Source: an uncultured Acidimicrobiaceae bacterium (GTDB lineage: Bacteria; Actinomycetota; Acidimicrobiia; Acidimicrobiales; Ilumatobacteraceae). From it: a DNA stretch of 64,000 bases. The DNA is taken from positions 55,621-119,620 of the forward strand of contig CAIXIJ010000001.1 in the NCBI GenBank assembly GCA_903919455.1. Direction: 5' to 3'. Position numbers and translations under genes: made by a program. This document shows, piece after piece, positions 16,521 through 25,600 of the stretch; positions within the stretch are counted from its first letter, which is position 1; every line of letters starts with the position of its first letter. The notes under the pieces were generated by a model. The model was not told the origin of the DNA. It was given only the letters and a program-made list of their open reading frames with translations, and searched no databases.

Positions 16521-17155
16521 TCCGGATTGTGATTGCAGACGACCATGCCATGGTGCGCGCGGGCCTGTCCCAGCTGCTTGGCTCATTCGAAGACCTCGAG
16601 GTAGTGGGTACTGCCTCCGACGGTCATGAAGCAGTGGCTGCGGTGGGCGAGTTCATGCCCGATGTGGTGCTGATGGACTTGTCCATGCCGAACATGGATG
16701 GCATCGAGGCCACCGCTGCAGTGAAAAAGGCCTACCCCGACACGCACGTCGTGGTGCTCACCACCTTTCAGGAGCCGCGCCAGGTGTCGGCTGCGCTCAG
16801 CGCCGGTGCCTCGGGCTACCTGGTGAAGGACGTCGAGCCGGAGGTGCTGGTGGCCGGCATCCGGGCCGCAGTGCAGGGTGGAGCACCGCTCAGCCCGTCG
16901 GTGGCAGCGGGCCTGCTCCGTGGCAACAGCAGCATGAGTATGGTGTCGCCGTCGTCGCTCACCCCGCGTGAGCTCGAGATCCTCCAGTTGATCGTCGACG
17001 GCCACACGAATCAGTCCATTGCACGGTCGCTCGGTATCTCCGAGAAGACCGTGAAGACGCACTGCAGTCGGTTGTTCCAGCGTCTCGGTGTCACCGATCG
17101 CACGCAGGCCGCGGTGTGGGCGATGCGGAATCTGCCCAATTCCGGCGGTCAGTGA
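16517..17155 (+). CDS. NarL/FixJ-type response regulator (LuxR helix-turn-helix)
   Basis: 212 residues. The receiver domain has the acidic pair Asp8/Asp9, phospho-acceptor Asp54 (VLMDLSMPN) and Lys near 104 (YLVKD). The C-terminal LuxR-type helix-turn-helix covers roughly residues 147-205 (LTPRELEILQLIVDGHTN, then SEKTVKTH). It forms an operon with the kinase through an ATGA overlap. The nearest downstream gene is the first giant secreted protein, 326 bases away, whose upstream region carries a strong palindrome at 17194. Regulation of that array by this pair is plausible from position only. Confidence 0.93.
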   Translation: MIRIVIADDHAMVRAGLSQLLGSFEDLEVVGTASDGHEAVAAVGEFMPDVVLMDLSMPNMDGIEATAAVKKAYPDTHVVVLTTFQEPRQVSAALSAGASGYLVKDVEPEVLVAGIRAAVQGGAPLSPSVAAGLLRGNSSMSMVSPSSLTPRELEILQLIVDGHTNQSIARSLGISEKTVKTHCSRLFQRLGVTDRTQAAVWAMRNLPNSGGQ

Positions 17156-17193
17156 CCACAATTCCGTGGTCGACGACCACTCAGGCGAGCGAA

Positions 17194-17209
17194 TGTGACG
17201 AACGTCACA
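17194..17209. promoter_or_regulatory. CRP/FNR-like palindrome, copy 1
   Basis: TGTGACGAACGTCACA is a perfect match to TGTGA-N6-TCACA, the half-site pattern of CRP-family regulators. It lies 272 bases before the ATG of the first giant gene and 38 bases after the response regulator stop. As RNA it could also form a six-pair hairpin with a GAAC loop, so a role in the leader instead of as an operator is possible. Confidence 0.6.
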
Positions 17210-17442
17210 AGGTTTTCCTGAAGGAATCTGTGGGGATCACTGTCCGTCCTAGGACCCCACCCTTGGTGTTGGTTGGTCCTCGAGATCGACGCAAGCGGTC
17301 GGGCCCACCACTTCGCGTGAACCAATGACCCGTGTGCTAGGTCGCAGTACCTATCGGTGAACAGCAGTGTCCCCGATGGTCCTACGACCTGAGGGGTCGT
17401 TGACGTACACCTTTGCCCACAGTTGACTAGCGACTGCGGAAA

Positions 17443-17463
17443 CAACCACGACGGGAGTGGTTG
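17443..17463 (+). promoter_or_regulatory. Leader hairpin with GACGGGA loop, copy 1
   Basis: CAACCAC (17443-17449) pairs perfectly with GTGGTTG (17457-17463) around the loop GACGGGA, 18 bases before the start codon. The stems before genes 2 and 3 have different sequences but still pair, while ACGGGA in the loop is unchanged. Confidence 0.6.
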
Positions 17464-17481
17464 GCGGAAAGGGTGGGCGCA

Positions 17482-20400
17482 ATGAGCGTTTTTCGCAATA
17501 TCCAACATGAGGTCGCGCAGGAGCGTGGCTTCGAACGTGGAGGGTCCGGACGAGCGTCCGGACGCTTTGCCGCGTTCCTGATGGCTGTAGCGCTGGTGTG
17601 CTCGGTGGTGCCGTTCCTCGGCGCCTCCGGGACTGCATCCGCTGCGCCGTTTGCGCCGGCGCGTGCGAGCCAGCTCGACATCGGTGGGTTCCCACTGTGG
17701 TACCAGGACGCCAATGGCATCCGAGTGCAGCCGTGCCTCGACCCCAACGATCCCAACTGTGTGGCGCCGATCAGCGCCACCTACGACCCGGCGTTGCCGC
17801 TGAGCTTTCCGAGCAACTACCCGGACGAATGGTTCTACTCGGCCGCCGATGCGCAGCCGATCGTCCTCAACGAGTGTGTGAACCCCAACCCCGTGGCGAA
17901 CCCCGGGGCGACGGTGCACATGGCGCTCGAGGGCTCCTACATGAATGGCTCGCCGATTCCGGGCGACCAGATGGTCTTCGGCCGCATGCGCGTCGTGGTG
18001 CGTGAGGGTGCTGGTCTGTGCCCCAACACGTGGTACACGTTCCGTACTCCCTACGGTCCGATGACACTGAAGACCGATGTGAACGCCGAGATCCAGGGCG
18101 CGGCCGCTGCTGCCGCCACCTACGACGTCGGCTGCTTGCCCGGGCCGGCAACGCCCTGCGACTTCGACGCTGCACTCTCGGCTCCCGTGCTGGGCGTGGG
18201 GCTGCTGCGCTCGCTCAACATCGCCGCTCCCGGCTACCTCGGCTCGGGTACGCCCGGTGTGGGTGGCCCGGCGCTGAACTTTGACGCCGTCACCGGCGGC
18301 CTCAATGGCTTCAACCAGTTCGATGTCGTCCGTTGGCCGGCTGGCGTTACGCCGGCCAGTGGCGGTGTCGGTGTCGACTGCACCGATGCCGGATGCACGG
18401 TGCTTGGCTCGACCGACCAATTCAGCGTTGGCGCCAAGCTCGCTGGCCCCTTCCAGGCCGGCCCGGTCGATTTCGGCGGTCAATTGATCGACACCATCAG
18501 CGCTGCGCGCCCGGTGTCGCTGACCAACCTCGGTTCGGGCGCTCTCGGCCTCGATGCCACCACGATCGACAGCGTTGCCATCACCGGTGGTAACGCCAGC
18601 CAGTTCGCGCTGAGCAGCACTGACTGCAGCGTCGGAGCGGTCACGGCACCTGCGGCCGCCACGCCGATGGCTCGCGATGCTGCGTGCTCGGTGAACGTCA
18701 CGTTCACGCCCGCTATCGACGCAGCCGTCTCGGCCACGCTCGAAGTGTTCTACAACGGTCTCGACGTCCCCTTCACGGTGGCGTTGAACGGCACCGGCAT
18801 CCTCGCCGGTCAGGCTCCGGCGGTCAGCTACACCCCGGCCGGCGGCAACGTCGACTTCGGTGGCGTGCGTCTGTCGCTCGTGGGCCCGCAGCAGGACATC
18901 ACCATCACCAACAGTGGCACGGCGCCCCTGCTGGCAGTCCCCTCCATCGTGGCATCGGCCGACTCGGCCGCCTTCCCGATGGGCGTGAACACCTGCGCCG
19001 GTGCGTACATCGCCGTGGGTGCGTCCTGCACCATCGGCGTTCGGTTCATCCCTTCGCACGTTGGCCCGGTGTCGGTGCTGCTGCACGTGAACACCAACAC
19101 CAGCCTCGGCACGCTCACCTTCGACCTCATGGGCCACGGTCTCGGCGGCATCGCCGCCGTCTCGCCCACCAACGACCCGGTGAACACGTTCCCCGACTGG
19201 TACCAGGACGAGAACGGTATCCGTACCGGTCAGTGCGACGACCCGAGCAACACCCTGTGTGTGGCATCGCCGTTGCCCGTCGTCGGTGCAGCCCAGAGTT
19301 TCCCCGACAACTACCCCGACGAGTGGTTCTACTACCTCGCCCAGTCGGTGCCGATGGACATCACCGACGACACCTGCGGTCTCACCGCTGGTGGCTTCTT
19401 CGTCGAGGCCGGCATGGAAGCAGCCTTCCTGGGCCCGATCGGCCCGAACCAGGGCATCACGTTCGGTCGCCTTCGTGTGGTGAGCCGAGGTGGCCTGTGC
19501 CCGAACACTGAGTATCTGGTGACGCACCCCTACGGTAAGATCGTCCTCGTGACCGACGACCGCGGTCTGATCAAGCCGGCCGCAGGTACTGCCGACGTCG
19601 GCTGCGTGGGCTCGCCCTGCGACTACGCGCTCGCTCTTGCCGCTCCGGTGTTCGAAGGTTTCCTCACCCAGACCGTCCACCCCGACGGTTACCTGGGCGA
19701 CCCCATCAACCCCAGCGCCGTGAGTGGTTCGCCGTTCCTCGACCCCGCAACGGGTCTGCCGGCCAACTATGTCACCGTCGAGCGTCTCGACGCTGCTGGT
19801 GTGCCGGGTGCGGCCATCGCCACCACCGACCAGTTCACCGTCTCCGGCCGTCTGGTCGGCCCGATGGTGGCCACCCCCGGTGCGCAGGGCTTCGGCTCGG
19901 CCGAGGTGGGTCTGGTGTCGTCGAACGTGACGCACACCATCACCTACACGAACGATGGCCCGTTCCCGGTGACCCTCGCAGCAGCGCCGCTCGCCGTTGC
20001 TGGTGTCAACGCCGGCGACTTCACGCTGGCCTCCACCACCTGCACCGCCAACATGGTGCTGGCCCATGCCGCCACCTGCACCGCCACGGTGACGTTCGCC
20101 CCTGCGGCGACCGGTAACCGCAGCGCTGCGCTGCGCCTCGTGCACAGCGGTGGCAATAGCCCGCTGGCCGTGGCCCTCACCGGTGTCGGCGCCGCGCCGA
20201 CCGGCTTGGCCGCCATCTCGCCCTCGATCACCTCGGTGAAGTTCACCGATCTGAAGGTGAACGTGGTGAGCGAAACCCAGACCATCACCCTCTCCAACGT
20301 GGGTGGTTCGGCTCCGCTGCAGGTGGGCACGCCCACGATCACCGCTGGTCAGCCGTTCGTCGTCTCGGCGAACACCTGCACCGGTGTGAACGTGCAGCCC

Positions 20401-22293
20401 GACGCCACCTGCACCATTTCGGTGCAGTTCCGGCCGACGACGGCCAATGGTGTGGGCGCCAAGACGGCCACCCTCACCATCCCCAGCAATGCCAAGCTCA
20501 GCCAGGCTGGTGCCGCCATCACCCTGAGCGTCCCGCTCACGGGTAAGGCCACCAACGTGGTTGCCTCGCAGTCGGCCAGCACCACGCTGGCGGGCTTCCC
20601 GAGTTGGTTCCAGGACGGCAACGGCATGCGCCTCGAGCCCTGCCTCTCGCCGGTTGGCACCTGTGTGCTGCTCGCCGACCCCACCTACGACCCGGCGCTG
20701 CCGGTGGTGTGGCCGACGAACTACCCCTCGGAGGCGTTCTACTCGCTGGTCGACAGCGACGTCGTGAACTACGGCCCGCAGGCATGCGCAGACGGCTCCA
20801 CCTCGGCGGGCGGCTTCGCCCTCCTCCGTGTGGGTACTGAGGCAACGTTCACCACCCCGGCCCCGGCCGCAGGTGCACAGACGTTCTTCAACCGCATCCG
20901 CATCACCGTGGGCGGTCTGTGCCCGAACACGCCGTACACCTTCACGCACCCCTACGGCACCGTCACCCTCACCACCGACGCTGCGGGCGAGATCCGTCCG
21001 AAGACCGGCACGTTCGACAACACGAACATCACCGGCTCGGCACCGGTGACCACCGGTTACGTGCAGTGGGACCCGAACTCGGGAGCTGCTGCTCCGGTGG
21101 GCTTCATCGGTGACTACTCGGTGCTCCACAAGGTGGTGGGTTCGCAGTACCGCCCGACCGTGGGCAGCGAGCCGGCCAACTACTTCAAGGTGGCCACGGC
21201 AGCTGGCGTCGAACTGGGTCGTACCGATCTGTTCGCCGTCTCGGGTCGCATCGCCGGCCCGGTGATCAGCAGCCTCGCATCGAAGGACTTCGGTGTGGTG
21301 GAGGTTGCCAAGAACAGCACCACGACGTCGTTCGTGATCAGCAACATCGGCACCACGCCGGTGTCGGCCATCACCACCGCCCTCAGCGGTACGAACGCCA
21401 CGCTGTTCACCATCACGTCGAACACCTGCACCACAGCGGGCGTCACGCTCGCCACGGACCAGACCTGCACCATCCAGATGCAGTTCCGCCCGACCGTGCT
21501 TGCTGGTGTAGGCGCAAAGACGGCCACGCTGACGGTGAGCCACAACGGCCTCCGTTCGCCGATCACCATCCCGCTGTCGGGTACCGCCAACGCGGCACAG
21601 ACGCCGGCGCTCACCGTGACGCCCGTCTCGTTGGCCTTCGGCAACGTGGCGCTGAACACCAACAGTGCCGTCTCGACGGTGACCATCCGCAACTCCGGTA
21701 CGGGGCCGCTCCGCCTCGGCACGCTGGCTGTCACCGGTACCGGTGCCAACCAGTACGCCATCACGGCCACCACCTGCCCGAACGGCCCGACCGCCAACAC
21801 CTTGGCGGCGGCAACCTCGTGCACGGTGAGCGTGAGGTTCACCCCCACCAGCACGGGCGCCAAGGCTGGCACCATTGCGGTCAGCGCCACCGATGCCGTG
21901 ACGGCACAGGGTCACGTTGCAGCGGTGATGCCCACGAAGAACGTGGCACTGACGGGCACGGGTGCTTCGGCCGTGGCCACGCTGTCGGCAACTGCGGTGG
22001 GAATCCGCGGCACGGCCGGCTCGGTGAGCACGAGTCGTATCACCATCACCAACTCCGGTACTGCCCCGCTCACCTTGACGGGCTTCACGTCCAACAAGGC
22101 GGGCTGGACCGTGTCGTTCACGGGCTGCACGGGAGCAGCGCCGGGCAGCCGAACCTGCACCGCCACCGTCAGCTGGGCCCTGGCGGCGAACACCACCATC
22201 CCGGTGAACGGGACGGACATTGCCAGCATCAGGCTCATCGGTAACCAGTCGAACGCGGTGACCATCACGGCCACCGGTACTCGTACCAAGTAA
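17482..22293 (+). CDS. Giant secreted multidomain protein 1 (choice-of-anchor-D domains plus repeated unknown module)
   Basis: 1,603 residues. A signal peptide with a hydrophobic core at about 30-48 and a TASA-A cleavage site near 54 shows export. The mature protein alternates three copies of an unnamed module of about 200 residues, starting near 68 (GGFPLWYQDANG), 568 (NTFPDWYQDENG) and 1037 (AGFPSWFQDGNG), with seven or so beta-rich choice-of-anchor-D (ASPM/SPD-2/hydin-like) immunoglobulin-type domains. The module ends near a TDQF-V-G-KLAGP motif and contains NYPDE-FY, FGR-R and GLCPNT-Y segments plus several Cys. There is no LPXTG, transmembrane or PEP-CTERM tail, so it is secreted or loosely surface-bound. 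It is probably structural or adhesive; no enzyme motif is seen. Confidence 0.88.
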   Translation: MSVFRNIQHEVAQERGFERGGSGRASGRFAAFLMAVALVCSVVPFLGASGTASAAPFAPARASQLDIGGFPLWYQDANGIRVQPCLDPNDPNCVAPISATYDPALPLSFPSNYPDEWFYSAADAQPIVLNECVNPNPVANPGATVHMALEGSYMNGSPIPGDQMVFGRMRVVVREGAGLCPNTWYTFRTPYGPMTLKTDVNAEIQGAAAAAATYDVGCLPGPATPCDFDAALSAPVLGVGLLRSLNIAAPGYLGSGTPGVGGPALNFDAVTGGLNGFNQFDVVRWPAGVTPASGGVGVDCTDAGCTVLGSTDQFSVGAKLAGPFQAGPVDFGGQLIDTISAARPVSLTNLGSGALGLDATTIDSVAITGGNASQFALSSTDCSVGAVTAPAAATPMARDAACSVNVTFTPAIDAAVSATLEVFYNGLDVPFTVALNGTGILAGQAPAVSYTPAGGNVDFGGVRLSLVGPQQDITITNSGTAPLLAVPSIVASADSAAFPMGVNTCAGAYIAVGASCTIGVRFIPSHVGPVSVLLHVNTNTSLGTLTFDLMGHGLGGIAAVSPTNDPVNTFPDWYQDENGIRTGQCDDPSNTLCVASPLPVVGAAQSFPDNYPDEWFYYLAQSVPMDITDDTCGLTAGGFFVEAGMEAAFLGPIGPNQGITFGRLRVVSRGGLCPNTEYLVTHPYGKIVLVTDDRGLIKPAAGTADVGCVGSPCDYALALAAPVFEGFLTQTVHPDGYLGDPINPSAVSGSPFLDPATGLPANYVTVERLDAAGVPGAAIATTDQFTVSGRLVGPMVATPGAQGFGSAEVGLVSSNVTHTITYTNDGPFPVTLAAAPLAVAGVNAGDFTLASTTCTANMVLAHAATCTATVTFAPAATGNRSAALRLVHSGGNSPLAVALTGVGAAPTGLAAISPSITSVKFTDLKVNVVSETQTITLSNVGGSAPLQVGTPTITAGQPFVVSANTCTGVNVQPDATCTISVQFRPTTANGVGAKTATLTIPSNAKLSQAGAAITLSVPLTGKATNVVASQSASTTLAGFPSWFQDGNGMRLEPCLSPVGTCVLLADPTYDPALPVVWPTNYPSEAFYSLVDSDVVNYGPQACADGSTSAGGFALLRVGTEATFTTPAPAAGAQTFFNRIRITVGGLCPNTPYTFTHPYGTVTLTTDAAGEIRPKTGTFDNTNITGSAPVTTGYVQWDPNSGAAAPVGFIGDYSVLHKVVGSQYRPTVGSEPANYFKVATAAGVELGRTDLFAVSGRIAGPVISSLASKDFGVVEVAKNSTTTSFVISNIGTTPVSAITTALSGTNATLFTITSNTCTTAGVTLATDQTCTIQMQFRPTVLAGVGAKTATLTVSHNGLRSPITIPLSGTANAAQTPALTVTPVSLAFGNVALNTNSAVSTVTIRNSGTGPLRLGTLAVTGTGANQYAITATTCPNGPTANTLAAATSCTVSVRFTPTSTGAKAGTIAVSATDAVTAQGHVAAVMPTKNVALTGTGASAVATLSATAVGIRGTAGSVSTSRITITNSGTAPLTLTGFTSNKAGWTVSFTGCTGAAPGSRTCTATVSWALAANTTIPVNGTDIASIRLIGNQSNAVTITATGTRTK

Positions 22294-22320
22294 CCGACGC
22301 ACACATCCCCACCCAGGGAA

Positions 22321-22360
22321 ACGACCGGCACGGGCAACCGTGCCGGTCGTTCGTGTTTTT
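22321..22360 (+). terminator. Rho-independent terminator of giant gene 1
   Basis: A perfect 13-base-pair stem, ACGACCGGCACGG against CCGTGCCGGTCGT with a GCAA tetraloop, is followed by TCGTGTTTTT. It lies 27 bases after the stop codon. The hairpin after gene 2 is nearly identical in sequence. Confidence 0.92.
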
Positions 22361-22362
22361 CA

Positions 22363-22378
22363 TGTGACCGACGTCACT
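22363..22378. promoter_or_regulatory. CRP/FNR-like palindrome, copy 2
   Basis: TGTGACCGACGTCACT matches TGTGA-N6-TCACA at nine of ten defined positions and lies 275 bases before the ATG of giant gene 2, immediately after the terminator of gene 1. Confidence 0.55.
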
Positions 22379-22612
22379 GCTGCTGGCTCGACATGCTGCT
22401 CGACGGCACCGTCCGTCGTTCGGTACCACTCACGGTGCGAATAGGAGGGTCGAGTGGTCGCTGGGCGGTGACTCGGTCACCTCGAGTGCTCGTCGCGCTA
22501 CGTCGTAGGTCGAAAGGATGACAAGCAACTGTGTTGGTTGCGTCCTTTGGCCGTAGACCGCGCGGTCAGCTTGCGCCATAGATCAAGAACCGGTTTGGTG
22601 AACGCCTGCGGA

Positions 22613-22636
22613 GTCCGTCGCACGGGAGCGACGGAC
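22613..22636 (+). promoter_or_regulatory. Leader hairpin with ACGGGA loop, copy 2
   Basis: GTCCGTCGC (22613-22621) pairs perfectly with GCGACGGAC (22628-22636) around ACGGGA, 17 bases before the start codon. The stem sequence is wholly different from copy 1 while the loop is kept. Confidence 0.6.
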
Positions 22637-22653
22637 GAGAAAGGGTGGGCGCC

Positions 22654-25600
22654 ATGGGCGTTATTCGTGAAGTCAACAGGAGAGCGGGGCTCAAGCGTGG
22701 CTCTGTCGGACTGACGTCCATGGCGCCCAGTCGAGCTGGCCGAGGGAGGTCGCTGCTCGCCGGGTTGTTGCTGGTGTTCTCGGTGGTGCCCTTCCTGGGC
22801 GCCTCCGTCGCCTCGGCCGTGCCCGGCGTTCCGGCGCGTTCGTCCGTACTGAACTCTGGCGGCTTTCCCACCTGGTTCCAAGATGTGAACGGGGTGCGCG
22901 TGGAGCCGTGTCTTGATCCGGCGCTCACGAACTGCTTGGCGCCACTGCCTGGCCCCACCTACGACGGCGGAGCGCTGTCGTTCCCGGGTAACTATCCCGA
23001 CGAGTTCTTCTACTCGGCGGTGGACACCCAGCCGGTCATCGTGAACGATTGCGTTGCGGTGGGCGCTGCGGCCAACCCCGGCATCACCGCCCACCTCGCA
23101 CTCGAGGGCGCCTTCATCAACGGTGCGCCTGCGGCAGGCGAGCAGATGGTGTTCGGCCGCATTCGCCTCGTGGCGAAGGCCGGCAGCGGCCTCTGCGGCA
23201 ACACCTGGTACACGTTCCGTACGCCGTACGGCCGAGTGACCATCCAGACCGGGCCCGACGGCTCGCTCGTCGGTGGTGCGGCGGCAGCGGCGACCATCGA
23301 TGTCGGGTGCTTCCCTTCGCCGGCTTCGCCCTGCAACTTCAACGACACGCTCGCTGCTCCGGTGCTCCAGATCGGCCTGCTCCAGCAGGCCGTCGGTGCA
23401 GCGCCCGGCTACCTCGGTGACGGATCGTTCGCCGCCATCGTGGGTGGCCTCGACGGCTACAACCAGTTCGAAGTGGTGAAGTGGCCTGCGGGCATCACGC
23501 CCGCCACGGCGGGCCTCGGTACCGACTGCATCGGTGTGGATTGCACCGTGCTCGGCGGCACTGCGAACTTTTCCGTGCTGGCCAAGCTGGCCGGCCCCAT
23601 CGCCGCATCGGCGACCACGCTCGACTTCGGCGGCCAGGTAGTGGGCACCACCAGTACCGCACGCAGCATCGACCTCACCAACCTCGGCTCGGGTGCGCTC
23701 GGCCTGGGCGACACCGTCATCGACGACGTCGTGGTGAACGGCGCAGGTTTCGCACTCACCAGCACCAACTGCAGCATCGGCACGGTGACGGCACCTCTGG
23801 CGGCCACCCCACTCGTTCGGGATGCCAGTTGCTTCGTGGGTCTCAGCTTCACGCCGTCGGCACTTGGTGTAGCAACGGCCACACTCGACATCTACGCCAA
23901 CGGTTCGGCCGTGCCGTTCTCCGTGAACCTCGCGGGCACCGGCACCAACGCTGGCGATGCCCCCGGCATTGCCACCGATCCGGTGGGCAATGTGGTCATC
24001 CCCGACACCAGGTTCCGTACGGTCAGCGAGATCGTGCCGGTGACAGTGACGAACACGGGCACCGCGCCATTGCTGGCCATTCCGAGCATCGTTGCATCGG
24101 CCGATTCCGGTTCGTTCGTAATCGCTTCGAACACCTGCGGCGGCGCCTACGTGCCTGCAGGTCAGACGTGCACCGTGGGGATCCGTTTCGTGCCCACGCA
24201 CCCTGGCCTGTTCTCGGAGTTGCTCAGCATTCAGACGAATGTGCCCGGCGCGGTGATCGCTCTGTCGCTGAATGCCAATGCCAGTGGCGGGAACGCTGCG
24301 GTGTCGGCCACCACCGACCCGGTGAACACGTTCCCCGACTGGTACCAGGATGAGCACGGCGTGCGGGTGGGGCAGTGCGCCGACCCGGCGAACACGCTGT
24401 GCGTGGCGGCACCGGTGGCATCGCCGCTGGTGTTCCCGAGCAACTACCCCGACGAATGGTTCTACTACATCGTGCAATCGGCCCCGCTCGACGTGTCCGA
24501 CCCGGTGTGCGAACAGACCCCTGGCCCGCTGATGGTGGAAACCGCGGCGGAAGCCGCGTTCCTCGGCCCCATCGCCGCCAACGAAGGCATCACGTTCGGT
24601 CGCCTTCGCATCGTCAGCCGCGGCGGCCTGTGCCCGAACACGAGTTACCTGTTCACGCATCCGTACGGTCGCACCGTGCTGAGCACTGATTCGCTCGGCG
24701 ATATCAAGCCTGCCGCCGGCACGACCGACGTGGGCTGCGTCGCTGTCCCGTGCGACTACACGCAGGCCCTGTCGGCCACCGTGTTCGAGAGCTTCATGGA
24801 GCAGACGGTCCGCCCCGGCGGCTACCTCGGCGACCCATTGAACCCCTCCACGGCCACTGGTTCCCCGTACACCGATCCGGCCACCGGCCTGGCGACGAAC
24901 TACTTCAACATCCAGCGCCTCGACACGGTGGGGCAACCGGATTCCATCTTCGGTTCCACCGATCAGTTCACGGTGTCGGGTCGCCTGGTCGGCCCCATGG
25001 TGGCAACGCCCGGTTCCTTCACGTTCCCGGCTGCACAGGCTGGGTTGGTGGCGGATGCTCGCACCACCACCGTCACGTTCACCAACGATGGTTTGGCTCC
25101 CGTGGCGATCGACGCTGCAGCCGTCACCATCGAGGGGGCGAACGCTGGCGACTTCACCGTGATCGGTGGCACCTGCGTAGCCAGTCCCTCGCTGGCGCCA
25201 GCGGCGGGTTGCACGGTCGATGTGCAGTTCCTCCCGGCGGGCACGGGCAACCGTTCGGCCGATCTGATACTGCACCACAACGGCAAGAACAGCCCATTGG
25301 CGGTGCCGCTATCGGGTGTCGGGCTCGCTCCGGTCGGCAGCGCTGCGTTGTCGTCGACTCCCGCCGCCGTGCAGTTCATCGACCTGCACCAGGGTGAGGC
25401 CAGCGAGCGCCACGACATCGTGATCTCCAACGTCGGTGGTCAAGCACCGCTGCAGGTGGGCGCCCCCAGCGTCTCGCTTGGCGGGCCGTTCAGCATCGTG
25501 GCCAACACCTGCACCACGCTGGTGCAACCTGGCAACACCTGCACCATGGCGGTGCGCTTCGTGCCCGGCTCGGCCGCCGCGTTCCACGGTGTACTTACGG

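Larger units (their letters stand above)
17156..17481 (+). promoter_or_regulatory. Upstream region and long leader of giant protein gene 1
   Basis: This 326-base gap has no convincing gene. It holds a TGTGA-N6-TCACA palindrome (17194-17209), then 233 bases without an obvious reading frame, then a hairpin with an ACGGGA loop (17443-17463) and a GAAAGGGTGGG ribosome binding site before the ATG at 17482. The same order and almost the same spacing recur before the second and third giant genes although the sequence between differs, suggesting a structured 5' leader. Confidence 0.6.
22294..22653 (+). promoter_or_regulatory. Terminator of gene 1 and leader of giant protein gene 2
   Basis: The 360-base gap carries no gene. 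It has a terminator hairpin (22321-22360), a TGTGA-N6-TCACT palindrome (22363-22378), 234 bases of unassigned leader, the ACGGGA-loop hairpin (22613-22636) and the ribosome binding site GAAAGGGTGGG before the ATG at 22654. Confidence 0.6.

Noticed and set aside
17443..17463. Guanidine-II (mini-ykkC) riboswitch, because of an ACGG in the hairpin loop
   Set aside because: That class has two hairpins with ACGR tetraloops. Here there is one hairpin with a six- or seven-base loop and no efflux or guanidine gene.
17149..22302. An open frame of about 1,700 codons on the minus strand opposite giant gene 1
   Set aside because: It is antisense to a gene with a signal peptide, domains and a terminator. 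Its Arg/Gly/His-rich product is typical of a high-GC shadow frame, and it has no start signal.
22498..25278. A 926-codon minus-strand frame opposite giant gene 2
   Set aside because: Same reason: Arg/Gly/His-rich shadow of a strongly biased repeat gene, with no promoter or ribosome binding site.
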